Positions 44,699-55,249 are shown, counted from the first letter of the stretch. The stretch is DNA of 64,000 nucleotides from an uncultured Lachnospiraceae bacterium (GCA_934320895.1 CAKRFY010000004.1:1-64000); one strand, 5' to 3'. The notes: generated by a model not told the origin, from the sequence alone. Numbers and translations: made by a program.

Positions 44699-45784
44699 TT
44701 ATGAAACAATCTGACTCTTTTTCTTTCCAAGTAAAAACCAGAATTTTGAATTTATGATCAGCACAAGGCTGTATTCGATCATCATAAGGATAGCCATGAC
44801 CACGAGACACTGGCAGATATATTTCGCATTTCCAACAGACGGCAGATATGATACCTTTTTCCATCCAAAATACGCAACTGAACGAAGTCCGAAAACAGTA
44901 TGTGTACACATGATAGCTAAAGAATTTTTTCCCCAGAAATCAAGTCCCGAAAGATCAAATCTCTTCGATAAAAAGTCTAACAGCATAATTGCTCCAAGCG
45001 AACCTGTAATGCCACATATATAAAATAATGCCGGCTTGTCTCCCTCCTTAATCATATGAATATCCACATGCTCATTTAACTGTGATAAAAATATGTTTAA
45101 TACTGAGAGTCCCAAACCACCTGCAAATTTTATCCTGTCATCCGTGAGCTTCTGATAAAAGATATATATAAAATATCCAACACCTATAAACCACGCTGCC
45201 ATAAATCCTGTGCCAACTGCACGTATAAGACTTGAGATATTATCAATGCTTGTCTGATCCATCTGACCTTTCATTGCTATCCCAAAGTTTTCTATAATAT
45301 TATTTGCCATAGTTACCGCGTAAAGTCCGACAACTGCATACAATATCTTAATAAACTTAGGAGTTCTTATAAGGAAGAAAAAGATCAATTCCCCAAAAAA
45401 GATAGTCGGTAAAAACCACATTGAATTTATACCTGCCAGAAATACACTATCCCATAAATAATCCCAGAATGTTTTTGTAACTTTAGATAAAGGTTTCATT
45501 TTTACATACACACATCCCACTTTAAACATTATCCCAAGAATACTAAATGAGATATATGGAACAACTAGGCTCATAAATGTTTTTTTCATAAAAACGCCAA
45601 ATGTTCTCTTTTTTATGGAACCTGAATAACTCATAAGAAATCCAGATATTATATAAAAAATAACAACCTTGAACGATGACATCCACAAATCGATGGAATT
45701 CTCATATTTAGTAACATGACCAAACATGATAAGTAACATTCCAAGCCCTTTTGCTGCATCAACATAACCAATTCTTTCTTTCAT
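44699..45784 (-). CDS. Acyltransferase 3-family membrane protein
   Basis: 361 aa from ATG 45784 behind AGGATGGATTTTGACA (a TTG two codons earlier is possible). About ten membrane spans. It starts RIGYVDAAKGLGMLLIMFGH with the family's catalytic His, followed by FYIISGFLMSYSG and a MWFLPTIFFGELIFFF block, as in the O-acetyltransferases that modify surface sugars or peptidoglycan (OatA, fucose 4-O-acetylase-like). It has no extracellular SGNH domain. Acceptor unknown. Probably cotranscribed with the DUF6106-like gene. Confidence 0.88.
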   Translation of the reverse strand: MKERIGYVDAAKGLGMLLIMFGHVTKYENSIDLWMSSFKVVIFYIISGFLMSYSGSIKKRTFGVFMKKTFMSLVVPYISFSILGIMFKVGCVYVKMKPLSKVTKTFWDYLWDSVFLAGINSMWFLPTIFFGELIFFFLIRTPKFIKILYAVVGLYAVTMANNIIENFGIAMKGQMDQTSIDNISSLIRAVGTGFMAAWFIGVGYFIYIFYQKLTDDRIKFAGGLGLSVLNIFLSQLNEHVDIHMIKEGDKPALFYICGITGSLGAIMLLDFLSKRFDLSGLDFWGKNSLAIMCTHTVFGLRSVAYFGWKKVSYLPSVGNAKYICQCLVVMAILMMIEYSLVLIINSKFWFLLGKKKSQIVS

Positions 45785-45942
45785 TGTCAAAATCCATCCT
45801 AAAACATATATTTATTCATATATCTGTTATTATAAGTCATACACTTTTTAATTTCAAGACAGAGTTTTTCATATTTTAAGCTGCAAACCTCTGATAAAAT
45901 ATTGCTGTTTGCACCAATTTTTATACAAACACCATAAAATTA

Positions 45943-45972
45943 ACAGAGGGTTTCACTTTTGAAACCCTCTGT
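45943..45972 (-). terminator. Terminator of groESL
   Basis: Perfect 12-bp stem ACAGAGGGTTTC (45943-45954) / GAAACCCTCTGT (45961-45972), followed on the minus strand by TAATTTTAT; 48 nt behind the groEL stop. Confidence 0.85.
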
Positions 45973-46019
45973 CTTAAATTCAATCGTGATGTATATAACT
46001 TGTTGTCTACGATCATTTA

Positions 46020-47657
<1,638 letters not shown>

Positions 47658-47744
47658 CTAATATAATCTATGATATATGAGATTTCTATAATCTACTCTC
47701 ATTGAAAAAATACATTGTATAAAATGTTATACATTTAAAGTTTT

Positions 47745-48032
47745 CTAATCTTCTACTATTGCAACTATATCACTCTGACGAACTACTATAAACTCATCAT
47801 CTCCAAGTTTAACTTCTGTTCCTGCATACTTAGAATAAATAACTTTATCTCCCACACTAACCTGCATCTTAACTTCTTTGCCATCTACAACCCCTCCAGG
47901 ACCAACTGCAATAACTTCTGCCTGCTGTGGTTTTTCCTGAGCATTTCCTGGTAATACGATACCTGATGCAGTAGTTTCTTCTGCTTCTAACTGTTTTAAT
48001 ACAACTTTGTCTCCTAATGGTGATAATTTCAT
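47745..48032 (-). CDS. groES: Co-chaperonin GroES
   Basis: 95 aa. LSPLGDKVVLKQLEAEETTA, the mobile loop GIVLPGNAQEKPQQAEVIAV and VGDKVIYSKYAGTEV are all typical. Lid of GroEL. Start behind AAGGAGGACATAGAC. First gene of the heat-shock operon. Confidence 0.98.
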   Translation of the reverse strand: MKLSPLGDKVVLKQLEAEETTASGIVLPGNAQEKPQQAEVIAVGPGGVVDGKEVKMQVSVGDKVIYSKYAGTEVKLGDDEFIVVRQSDIVAIVED

Positions 48033-48062
48033 GTCTATGTCCTCCTTGCGCTTCTTAGTTTA

Positions 48063-48089
48063 CTAGCACTCACTCATTCTGAGTGCTAA
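48063..48089. promoter_or_regulatory. CIRCE operator (HrcA site)
   Basis: CTAGCACTC, 9 nt, GAGTGCTAA: the CIRCE inverted repeat with one mismatch at its outermost base. It lies just downstream of the groES promoter, so HrcA should repress groESL; hrcA itself is not in the window. Confidence 0.95.
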
Positions 48090-48099
48090 CCATAGTCTT

Positions 48100-48128
48100 A
48101 ATATATTTCATTTAATGATATTCTGCAA
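48100..48128 (-). promoter_or_regulatory. Promoter of groESL
   Basis: Minus strand TTGCAG (48128-48123), 17 nt, TATATT (48105-48100), 10 nt before CIRCE. Confidence 0.7.
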
Positions 48129-48243
48129 TATTATTCATTATGAAAAAATAGCTTATTTTTCCATAATTCTTTTATTTACTCTTTTTTTCTCATTTTTACT
48201 CACTTTTAACATTTTTATATTTTATTTATATATTAAGTATTTT

Positions 48244-48272
48244 TTGACACATTTCGCTACATATAATATAAT
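48244..48272 (+). promoter_or_regulatory. Consensus promoter of the DUF6062 gene
   Basis: TTGACA (48244-48249), exactly 17 nt, TATAAT (48267-48272): a perfect sigma-A promoter 68 nt before the start codon, predicting strong expression. Confidence 0.85.
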
Positions 48273-48339
48273 TTTTTATAATATTCATGACTCGTGCCAT
48301 GAAGTAAATACAAAATAGAAACTAATCTGGAGGTTATAA

Positions 48340-49062
48340 ATGAAAGAACAGCTATATACGATTCCGGTCAACGATGCATTTGACAGTGAATGTGAATGTC
48401 CACTCTGCAAAATGTACGATGACCTTGAAAAGGAATCTATCGACTTTATGCTCGGTCCAAGCTACATGGAGGATGACATCCGAATGGAAACAGACAAAAC
48501 AGGTTTTTGCAGTAAACATATAAAACAGCTATATGATGGCCAAAACCGTCTGGGAATCGCTCTTATGTTGCATACCCATATGAAACACACAAGTGAACAG
48601 ATTGAAAAACTTCGTCAAAAAACAGGTACAGTAAAAAAAGGGTTATTTAACAAAAAAGAAGTAAACCCACTTATTGATTATATTAAAGATATTGAAAATT
48701 CATGCTATATATGTGACCGTATAAAAAAAGTTTTTAAAAGATATATAGTTACTGTCATTCATTGCTATACACATGATGATGATTTTAAAGTAAAATTCAA
48801 CAGTTCAAAAGGCTTATGTACCAGACATTATGGTATGTTGTATGAAGAAGCCACTAAAAGCCTGAACTCATCAGCATTAAGTGAATTTATATCTGATATC
48901 AATTCTCTGTATCTTGATAATTTTAAACGCGTTACAGATGACCTTGAATGGTTCATTGATAAATTTGATTACAGAAATGAAAATGCACCATGGAAAAATT
49001 CAAAAGATGCTATTCAACGAAGCATAATAAAAACTAACGGTCTATTTTTAGAAGAAAAATAA
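48340..49062 (+). CDS. DUF6062-family cysteine-rich protein
   Basis: 240 aa, soluble. Two similar Cys/His sets are seen: CECPLCKMYDDLEKE with GFCSKHIKQLYDGQNRLG (about 18-75), and SCYICDRIKKVFKRY with GLCTRHYGMLYEEA (about 127-175). The repeated CxxC...CxxH pattern suggests two metal sites in a helical, ferritin-like or rubrerythrin-like bundle, which is inference. I recognise the family as DUF6062, common in Clostridia, function unknown. Ribosome site GGAGGTTATAA and a perfect promoter suggest an abundant protein. Single gene, followed by a strong bidirectional terminator. Confidence 0.8.
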   Translation: MKEQLYTIPVNDAFDSECECPLCKMYDDLEKESIDFMLGPSYMEDDIRMETDKTGFCSKHIKQLYDGQNRLGIALMLHTHMKHTSEQIEKLRQKTGTVKKGLFNKKEVNPLIDYIKDIENSCYICDRIKKVFKRYIVTVIHCYTHDDDFKVKFNSSKGLCTRHYGMLYEEATKSLNSSALSEFISDINSLYLDNFKRVTDDLEWFIDKFDYRNENAPWKNSKDAIQRSIIKTNGLFLEEK

Positions 49063-49085
49063 ATTTCCAAATTTATATCTGTATA

Positions 49086-49125
49086 AAAAAATATCCATGT
49101 ATATGAAAATACACGGATATTTTTT
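49086..49125. terminator. Bidirectional terminator between the DUF6062 and DUF2225 genes
   Basis: AAAAATATCCATGTAT (49086-49102) pairs with ATACACGGATATTTTT (49109-49125); T tracts on both strands. Confidence 0.88.
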
Positions 49126-49147
49126 ATAATAACTAATTCTAAAATAT

Positions 49148-50011
49148 TTACTTAGCTTCTGCACGCTTTTTATCTTCTTCGAGAAGTTCTTTGATATTTC
49201 TTGCTTTATTCTTAATTCTTTCATTTGCAGTACGTGATGTAAGTACTTTTGAAATCCATCTGCCAGATTCTTCATATTTGCCTGTTCTTCTCGCAAGTTC
49301 TGCTACAAGAAAAGTAACTGTAAGTTCGTCCATGCCACACATTGGAAATGACTCTCTTGAAAATGCAGTCATAAATCCTTCATATGCTTTTACCAGTAAT
49401 TCATTCTCTTCCTTTTGTAATTCTGCAACAACCTTATCATAATCAGCAGTATCACTAGGAAGAGTCTCACGCTTACCTCTGTAAAGCCATGCCATTTTCA
49501 GACATGTATATGCCTTTTCACTATTTTTCGCTTTTTTAACGATAGCATTTGCAAGAGCAAGCTGATGTCTTAAAATAGCATCATCATATGTATATGTGCT
49601 GCCCGTCTTTGGAAGTCCACTAAAATTCTTAGTAATATTCTCACGAATAAGCTTTGCCTGTGCAGGCATCATAAATTTAAAGAATCTGCTAAGTGCTGCA
49701 TATCCACAGCTAGGGCATACAAGTGCATCATACTTAAGCGAATCAACAAGCTGATATTTCGGACGAAGGTCTGTATCTGCTGCCAAAAGCTTAACTTTAC
49801 CCGTCCTTATCATTTTTGAATGAAATTCATTATTGCAGACCGGACAGGTATATGATTTATCAAACAGGAGATCTTCCTCGGTAACTTTTGGTGCGCTTTC
49901 TTTTTTTGCTGTCTCACCTGGTTTTACACTTTTCTTTGTATCTTCTTCAAATACCTCAAGCTTATTAAGCTTGCCAAGTCCCATCTTCTCTAATCCGGAA
50001 AATAAACCCAT
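49148..50011 (-). CDS. DUF2225-family zinc-ribbon protein
   Basis: 287 aa from ATG 50011 behind AGGGGGATTGATC. After a charged start come a first Cys pair in YTCPVCNNEFHSKMIRTGKV (about 52-70) and a second in LVCPSCGYAALSRFF (about 97-110), then helical TPR-like repeats (HQLALANAIVKKAKNSEKAY, YTCLKMAWLYRGK, VTFLVAELARRTGKYEESGR). This is the DUF2225 layout, of unknown function, widespread in Clostridia. It follows glnS by 12 nt and is probably cotranscribed with it. Confidence 0.85.
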   Translation of the reverse strand: MGLFSGLEKMGLGKLNKLEVFEEDTKKSVKPGETAKKESAPKVTEEDLLFDKSYTCPVCNNEFHSKMIRTGKVKLLAADTDLRPKYQLVDSLKYDALVCPSCGYAALSRFFKFMMPAQAKLIRENITKNFSGLPKTGSTYTYDDAILRHQLALANAIVKKAKNSEKAYTCLKMAWLYRGKRETLPSDTADYDKVVAELQKEENELLVKAYEGFMTAFSRESFPMCGMDELTVTFLVAELARRTGKYEESGRWISKVLTSRTANERIKNKARNIKELLEEDKKRAEAK

Positions 50012-50023
50012 GATCAATCCCCC

Positions 50024-51724
50024 TTATTTTGGTTTATATGAACTTTTTAGTGAAACAATACGATTAAATACCATGTGTCCTTTTTCTGAGTCCTTAGAAT
50101 CAACACAGAAATAACCGTGTCTCACAAACTGAAAACTATCATGTGATTCAGCCTCTGCAAGTGCCGGCTCTACATAACAATCATTCAGAACGGTTAATGA
50201 ATTTGGATTCACATTTATCGTACCATCTTCATTATACACTCCTTTTTCTTCATCTACAATATTCTCATACAGCCTTATCTCGCATTTTTCTGCCGTTTCA
50301 GCACAAACCCAGTGAATAGTTCCCTTGACTTTTCTTGCATTAAATCCTGAACCGCTCTTTGTCTCTGGGTCATAAGTACAATGTACTTCTGTAACATTTC
50401 CATTCTCATCAGTGACATAATCAGTACATGTCACAAAATAAGCATTCATAAGTCGTACCTCATTGCCTGGATACAATCTGAAATATTTTCTAGGTGGTTC
50501 GATTTTAAAATCTTCCCTGTCAATATATAATACTTTTCCAAAAGGAACTTTTCTGCTTCCCATCTCAGGATTTTCCTGATTGTTTGAAACATCAAGATAT
50601 TCTATTTCATTTTCAGGATAATTTGTAATAACAAGCTTGATAGGATCCAGTACAGCCATCATACGAGGTCTCTTCATCTTCAAGTCCTCTCTTATACAGT
50701 ACTCAAGCATTGCATAGTCAGATGAACTCTGTGCCTTCGATATTCCTGAAAGCTCGATAAACATTCTGATCGACTCAGGTGTAAATCCACGTCTTCTGAG
50801 AGCAGCGATAGAAACAAGTCTTGGATCATCCCATCCGTCTACTATTCCATCCTCAACAAGTTTCTTTATATAACGCTTTCCAGTAACCACATTTGTCAGG
50901 TACAATTTTGCAAACTCTATCTGTCTAGGCTTATTTTCCATATCTATCTCATTTACAACCCAGTCATATAAAGGTCTGTGATCTTCAAATTCAAGGGTAC
51001 AGATAGAATGAGTAACACCCTCTACAGTATCCTCAATAGGATGTGCAAAATCATACATAGGATAAATACACCATTTATCACCTGTATTGTGATGATGCAT
51101 TCTTGCAATACGATAAATGATAGGATCTCTCATATTGATATTTGGTGAGCTCATATCAATCTTCGCACGAAGAACCTTGCTTCCATCTTCAAATTCACCA
51201 GCTCTCATTCTCTCAAACAAATCAAGATTTTCCTCAACACTTCGATCTCTGTAAGGACTGTTTTTTCCTGGTTCTTTTAAAGTACCACGATACTCTCTGA
51301 TTTCTTCTGCTGAAAGATCACATACATATGCTTTTCCTTTTTTTATAAGCTTAACTGCACATTCATACATTACATCAAAATAATCTGATGCATAAAAAAC
51401 ATGCTCCATATCAAGATCTCCGCATATCCACTTTACATCCTCAAGAATAGAGTCAACAAACTCTGCTTTTTCTTTTGTTGGATTTGTATCATCAAAACGA
51501 AGATTGAACTGTCCTCCGTATTCTTTCGCAAGTCCTGAATTTAAGATAATAGACTTTGCATGTCCAATGTGAAGATAGCCGTTTGGCTCAGGAGGAAATC
51601 TTGTAACTATCTTTTTACAGCGTCCCTCCTCAATATCCTTATCTATAATGTTTTCAATAAAATTGCGGGAAACTGTCTCCTTTTCCTCTCCTGAATTTTC
51701 TCTAATATCAACCGGACTACTCAA
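50024..51724 (-). CDS. glnS: Glutamine-tRNA ligase
   Basis: 566 aa, starting at the TTG (51724) that lies 8 nt behind AGGAGG; the longer ATG frame contains this site. Class I synthetase: [17 protein letters not shown] (HIGH), [51 protein letters not shown] and a C-terminal anticodon-binding barrel. Charges tRNA-Gln directly. The KMSKS-like element, usually VMSKRKL in this family, reads VVTGKRYI here, keeping only the KR; related clostridial enzymes may share this. Own promoter; the DUF2225 gene follows. Confidence 0.96.
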   Translation of the reverse strand: MSSPVDIRENSGEEKETVSRNFIENIIDKDIEEGRCKKIVTRFPPEPNGYLHIGHAKSIILNSGLAKEYGGQFNLRFDDTNPTKEKAEFVDSILEDVKWICGDLDMEHVFYASDYFDVMYECAVKLIKKGKAYVCDLSAEEIREYRGTLKEPGKNSPYRDRSVEENLDLFERMRAGEFEDGSKVLRAKIDMSSPNINMRDPIIYRIARMHHHNTGDKWCIYPMYDFAHPIEDTVEGVTHSICTLEFEDHRPLYDWVVNEIDMENKPRQIEFAKLYLTNVVTGKRYIKKLVEDGIVDGWDDPRLVSIAALRRRGFTPESIRMFIELSGISKAQSSSDYAMLEYCIREDLKMKRPRMMAVLDPIKLVITNYPENEIEYLDVSNNQENPEMGSRKVPFGKVLYIDREDFKIEPPRKYFRLYPGNEVRLMNAYFVTCTDYVTDENGNVTEVHCTYDPETKSGSGFNARKVKGTIHWVCAETAEKCEIRLYENIVDEEKGVYNEDGTINVNPNSLTVLNDCYVEPALAEAESHDSFQFVRHGYFCVDSKDSEKGHMVFNRIVSLKSSYKPK

Positions 51725-51769
51725 CTGTGTCTCCTCCTTTGATCTCATTATTAAAAAATACTGTTATAT

Positions 51770-51797
51770 ATTCTAACATAAAATTCATAAATGTAAA
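51770..51797 (-). promoter_or_regulatory. Promoter of glnS
   Basis: Minus strand TTTACA (51797-51792), 16 nt, TAGAAT (51775-51770), 46 nt before the TTG start. Confidence 0.6.
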
Positions 51798-51865
51798 AGT
51801 TTTTTTTATAACTGCGATATTATGCAATATCTTTGATAAATCTGTCTATAATTTTTCCATAAAGA

Positions 51866-51894
51866 CAGGGCATATCATCACCGACATGCCCCTG
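51866..51894 (-). terminator. Terminator of the cell-wall hydrolase gene
   Basis: Minus strand CAGGGGCAT (51894-51886) pairs with ATGCCCTG (51873-51866) around a 12-nt loop, followed by TCTTTAT; a weak T run. Confidence 0.6.
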
Positions 51895-51900
51895 AAAATA

Positions 51901-52566
51901 TTATTTAAATTTATGTCCACCAAGTTTCATTCTCGCACCTGCAAGATATACACTGAAGAAATGGTAGCTTTTCATATTTTTTGTTTTTCCCTTGTAAAGT
52001 ATTGTTTTCTGTCCCTGCAATACTTTTCTTGCTGCACTTATACAGCTTTTCCACTGTCTTGAACCTGTTCTTTTTGCATCATACTGTCTGAGTCTCTTTT
52101 TAAGTGAACCATTTCTTACTGGTGAAAACTGACCCTTCTGATAAACTACTCCTTTGATGCTGCCTGGGAATGCTTTTGAGCTTACTCTGTTCATAATAAC
52201 TATTCCTACTGCAAGTTTTCCCTGATATGGTTCTGAACCAGCCTCACAATTTATGATACTTGCCATAAGTCTGAGATCAGCTTTTGAATATTTTCTTTTT
52301 CTGCTATTCTTTTTTGTTGTAACTTTTTTTGTCTCTTTAGAACTAGCTGCTTCACTTGATATAGTTGAAGATGCTGTAGTAGAACTGTCATCAACTTTAG
52401 TTACATTATCATCTGTCTCTTCCTCACTCATATCAGACTTAAACTCAAGTCCCTGTATCTGTTTTCCTGTCAGATCATTTGCCGATGCATATGAAGAACC
52501 GACTGTGAATGATGTCATAGCTAAAGATACTGTAAGCACCATCGCAGCAACTTTCTTGAATCTCAT
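51901..52566 (-). CDS. SleB-type cell wall hydrolase, secreted
   Basis: 221 aa from ATG 52566 behind GGGAGGTTATTTTTTT (a TTG six codons up is inside that site). Signal peptide about 1-28 (KKVAAMVLTVSLAMTSFTVG), a Ser/Thr/Glu-rich linker (about 40-90), then the Hydrolase_2/SleB catalytic domain (about 100-221): DLRLMASIINCEAGSEPYQG with the catalytic Glu, AVGIVIMNRVSSKAFPGSI, VYQKGQFSPV and a SYHFFSVYLAG ending. SleB is a spore-cortex lytic transglycosylase; vegetative homologues such as this may trim the wall. A 14-bp palindrome lies in its leader. Confidence 0.88.
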   Translation of the reverse strand: MRFKKVAAMVLTVSLAMTSFTVGSSYASANDLTGKQIQGLEFKSDMSEEETDDNVTKVDDSSTTASSTISSEAASSKETKKVTTKKNSRKRKYSKADLRLMASIINCEAGSEPYQGKLAVGIVIMNRVSSKAFPGSIKGVVYQKGQFSPVRNGSLKKRLRQYDAKRTGSRQWKSCISAARKVLQGQKTILYKGKTKNMKSYHFFSVYLAGARMKLGGHKFK

Positions 52567-52593
52567 AAAAAAATAACCTCCCAAATGTTATGA

Positions 52594-52607
52594 TTGGTTT
52601 AAACCAA
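52594..52607. promoter_or_regulatory. 14-bp palindrome in the hydrolase leader
   Basis: TTGGTTTAAACCAA, a perfect dyad 27 nt before the start codon. It may be an operator; the regulator is unknown. Its spacing differs from the PdhR-like site at 7817. Confidence 0.4.
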
Positions 52608-52754
52608 CGAAACATTTTTTAAAACTTTATTTAATATTTATGTAACATATTATAACATACTTCTTAAAAATTTCAACCCCCTTCAAAAAAAATATACATA
52701 CACATTCTGACATGCTTTTCATTTATATGTTATTTAGTATATTTTTGGTACAAA

Positions 52755-52797
52755 AAGAAGCATATTTTTGTTTATTATGCCAAAAATAATGCTTCTT
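52755..52797 (-). terminator. Terminator of hisA
   Basis: Minus strand AAGAAGCATTATTTTTG (52797-52781) pairs with CAAAAATATGCTTCTT (52770-52755), then TTTGT; a long, strong stem 67 nt behind the stop codon. Confidence 0.88.
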
Positions 52798-52863
52798 TTC
52801 AGTAAATAAAATTCAATTTTTATTTTTCAACCATAATCTGTTACAAAATTGTTACAATTTTTC

Positions 52864-53637
52864 TTACATATTGTACATAAAAAGATCACGGTATTTTATC
52901 TGTCCACCAAACAGATCTAGCGCACTTCCGATAGTAAAATCTACTCTGGAGCTTCCCTCTTTTTTTATAAATTCTATATCCTGCATAGAATGTATCCCAC
53001 CGGCATATGTAACAGCTTTTCCTGATACATGACCAAGTATTTCAACAATGCTTTTTTCTATTCCTGCTGCCTTGCCCTCTACATCTACAGCATGTACAAG
53101 AAATTCATCACAATAATCGCCAAGTCTGTCAAGAAGTTCAAGATCAAATCTCTCCTTTGTCATCTTCTGCCATCTGTCCGTTACGACATAATATTCACTT
53201 CCATCAAAACGACAGCTAAGATCTAAAACAAGCCTGTTCTTTCCTATTAAATGTGACAATTTTTTTAATCTCTCATAATCGATCATTCCGTTTCTAAATA
53301 CATATGAAGTCACTATAACATGTGATGCTCCAAGATCAAGATATCTCTCAGCATTTTCAATAGTTACACCTCCACCTATCTGCAACCCCCCCGGATAAGT
53401 TTCAAGTGCAAGTTTTGCCTGTTCTATATCCTTTTCATAATAATCACTTCCAACCGGATTTAAGATTATTATGTGTCCACCTTTAAAACCATCTTTCTTA
53501 TACATCTGTGCATAATAGCCCGCATCCCTGATCGATACAAAATTATCCTCTGCATGATCATTTTCATCAGATAAAGAGCCTCCAACTATCTGCTTAACAG
53601 AACCGTTGTGTATATCTATACATGGTCTGAATCTCAT
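52864..53637 (-). CDS. hisA: Phosphoribosylformimino-AICAR isomerase, eukaryotic HIS6 type
   Basis: 257 aa from ATG 53637, which follows ATGGAGATTAAT (the longer frame adds only the ribosome site). It resembles yeast HIS6 rather than bacterial HisA: FRPCIDIHNGSVKQIVGGSL, FVSIRDAGYYAQMYKKDG, LQIGGGVTIENAERYLDLGA, VIVTSYVFRNG, RLVLDLSCR, DEFLVHAVDVEGKAAGIE and VTYAGGIHSMQDIEFI. The Asp residues of CIDIHNG and AVDVEG correspond to the catalytic pair, and the GGG and AGG loops to the phosphate clamps. It isomerises ProFAR to PRFAR in histidine synthesis. No other his gene is nearby; it sits at the distal end of the chemotaxis operon. Confidence 0.88.
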   Translation of the reverse strand: MRFRPCIDIHNGSVKQIVGGSLSDENDHAEDNFVSIRDAGYYAQMYKKDGFKGGHIIILNPVGSDYYEKDIEQAKLALETYPGGLQIGGGVTIENAERYLDLGASHVIVTSYVFRNGMIDYERLKKLSHLIGKNRLVLDLSCRFDGSEYYVVTDRWQKMTKERFDLELLDRLGDYCDEFLVHAVDVEGKAAGIEKSIVEILGHVSGKAVTYAGGIHSMQDIEFIKKEGSSRVDFTIGSALDLFGGQIKYRDLFMYNM

Positions 53638-53675
53638 ATTAATCTCCATTTCTGCACACGCTTTTTGTTCATAGC
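53638..53675 (-). repeat. Copy 3 of the hairpin plus GCAGAAATGGAGATTAA element
   Basis: Minus strand GCTATGAACAAAAAGCGTGT runs into GCAGAAATGGAGATTAAT at the hisA start and supplies its ribosome site. Related to copies at 6634 and 16944. Confidence 0.5.
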
Positions 53676-53746
53676 AAGATTTGTATCAAGTGTGCACAGA
53701 CACAAATCTTTAGTGTGAAAAATCAGGCTTTTCACGCTATACCATC
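53660..53746 (-). promoter_or_regulatory. Structured leader between the YceG-like gene and hisA
   Basis: Two stems on the minus strand: AGCGTGAAAA/TTTTCACACT (about 53720-53746) and AAGATTTGT/ACAAATCTT (53677-53712). The second carries TGTGCACA in its loop, which can also pair with GTGTGCAG just before the hisA ribosome site. Competing structures of this kind could end the upstream transcript or gate hisA. Confidence 0.4.
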
Positions 53747-54322
53747 TTACTTTGCTTTTTTCTGATTAGTTATCATTTCTGCGATTTCACTGAAATCTTC
53801 ATCTTTTTGGAACTCATATTCTCCGGCTCTTATCTTTCCAACATAACCATTTTGTCTCATGAACTCCGTAAACTTTTCTGAATCCTCTATGACACCTTCA
53901 TCCTGAAGTTTGTCAGCTACCTTCTTTGCCCAGTCACCACTGCTTATTGTAAGTTTTTTCTTTTCTTCATTTAAACTTTTTTGCATTTTCTTTTTTTCAT
54001 TTTCAAATGATCTGTCTTTTTTCTTTTTCTTAGATACAACAGGAGATGGTGCTGGCGTATTACGCACATCTTTTTTATCATCCTGTTTATCATTATCTTT
54101 ATCTGAAATTGCATTATTGTTATCTGAAACAGCTGAACCTGAAGCATTTTCAGCCGTAGCATAAACTATTTTATTATCACTGTCCGCAAATGTCATTCCA
54201 AGTTTTTTAGCTCTTGAAATAACTGCTGAATCCGAGGTATGCATAAGGCAGGATATTCCAAGAACAACCGTAACAAATAATACACCTACACCAAACCCTC
54301 TAAAGAAAGATTTTTTATTCAT
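53747..54322 (-). CDS. Membrane protein with a C-terminal YceG/MltG-like segment
   Basis: 191 aa from ATG 54322 behind GGAGATAAAT. A membrane span at about 7-27 (RGFGVGVLFVTVVLGISCLM), a low-complexity Asp/Asn/Lys-rich linker (about 60-125), then DWAKKVADKLQDEGVIEDSE, FTEFMRQNGYVGKIRAGEYE and FSEIAEMI, which match the LysM-like N-terminal part of MltG (YceG). The catalytic transglycosylase domain is missing, so it is at most a peptidoglycan-binding or accessory protein. Last gene of the flagellar/chemotaxis operon, 12 nt behind the DUF6115 gene. Confidence 0.75.
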   Translation of the reverse strand: MNKKSFFRGFGVGVLFVTVVLGISCLMHTSDSAVISRAKKLGMTFADSDNKIVYATAENASGSAVSDNNNAISDKDNDKQDDKKDVRNTPAPSPVVSKKKKKDRSFENEKKKMQKSLNEEKKKLTISSGDWAKKVADKLQDEGVIEDSEKFTEFMRQNGYVGKIRAGEYEFQKDEDFSEIAEMITNQKKAK

Positions 54323-54346
54323 ATTTATCTCCAATCTGTCACTTTA

Positions 54347-55225
54347 TCATCTTGCATTATAAAGATCAATTACAAGCTTAACCTCACCTTGTCCAATAGA
54401 CAACATTTTGGATATTTCCAAAACACTTCTTCCCTTTTTGTACAAAGCAATGATCTCATTATTTGAATTTGCTTTGTTTTCCTCACTATTATCTTTTTCA
54501 AACATATTGTCACTCTGTGCAATATATTTTTTGCGCGCATCGGTTATCTCAGCTATTGCCTTTACCTCCGCATCATCAAGAATAGAATTACTCCTTATCT
54601 GTGTCTGTGCAGACATATCGCTTTCATTTCTTCGATAAAAATCATTATTATATAATACTTCTTTCTCTGGCTTAGGTGGTATAATACTCTCCTCGACTGC
54701 AGGTCTTACAGGTCTGTTTACCATACCAGTATTACTGGCAGTGTTACCACTTGCGACCTTACTGACACCTTTGGCATTTTCAATCTCTATCTGTTTAAGA
54801 ACATCATCCACCTCTGAAAGCTGCTTTCTTACTTTTTGATAAGTTTTAGCTGCCTCATTGCGAAGATCGGCGTTTGTCATATCAACACTATGTACAAGTT
54901 TCTGAATTTCTTTTTCTTTCTCCGTCAGCATGTTATATAAAAAAACTGTTTCTTCATGATTTTTTTCAATCTTATTAAATACCTCATCCGAATACTCGCT
55001 AAAACCTAATATCTTATCATTAGATATCTGGCTGAACTTTTCATCTGCTTTATTCAATATGTCCTCTTTTGTTTCTTTAACAGCCTGTTTTATTTTTTCT
55101 TCTATCTCTGCATAATCAATTTCCGTTTTGTTATCATTAGTTTCCTTGTTGTCATCTGATAAACGAAAGCTGGCTATCACCGCACCTAATCCAATAATGA
55201 CCATCAAAATTTCAATTACTAACAT
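54347..55225 (-). CDS. DUF6115-family coiled-coil protein with HTH-like end
   Basis: 292 aa. A single N-terminal membrane span (about 1-20), then long coiled coil (about 35-160, many Glu/Lys), a disordered stretch, and a C-terminal ~40 residues (NNEIIALYKKGRSVLEISKM, LSIGQGEVKLVIDLYN) that read like a helix-turn-helix. I associate this layout with DUF6115, often found at the end of clostridial flagellar operons. Start behind CGAGGAAAGAGATACA. Function unknown; a membrane-tethered organiser is possible. Confidence 0.72.
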   Translation of the reverse strand: MLVIEILMVIIGLGAVIASFRLSDDNKETNDNKTEIDYAEIEEKIKQAVKETKEDILNKADEKFSQISNDKILGFSEYSDEVFNKIEKNHEETVFLYNMLTEKEKEIQKLVHSVDMTNADLRNEAAKTYQKVRKQLSEVDDVLKQIEIENAKGVSKVASGNTASNTGMVNRPVRPAVEESIIPPKPEKEVLYNNDFYRRNESDMSAQTQIRSNSILDDAEVKAIAEITDARKKYIAQSDNMFEKDNSEENKANSNNEIIALYKKGRSVLEISKMLSIGQGEVKLVIDLYNAR

Positions 55226-55249
55226 TGTATCTCTTTCCTCGTTTCTTTA

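Noticed and set aside
53747..54322. MltG endolytic transglycosylase
   Set aside because: Only the small LysM-like segment is present; the catalytic domain with its Glu is absent.
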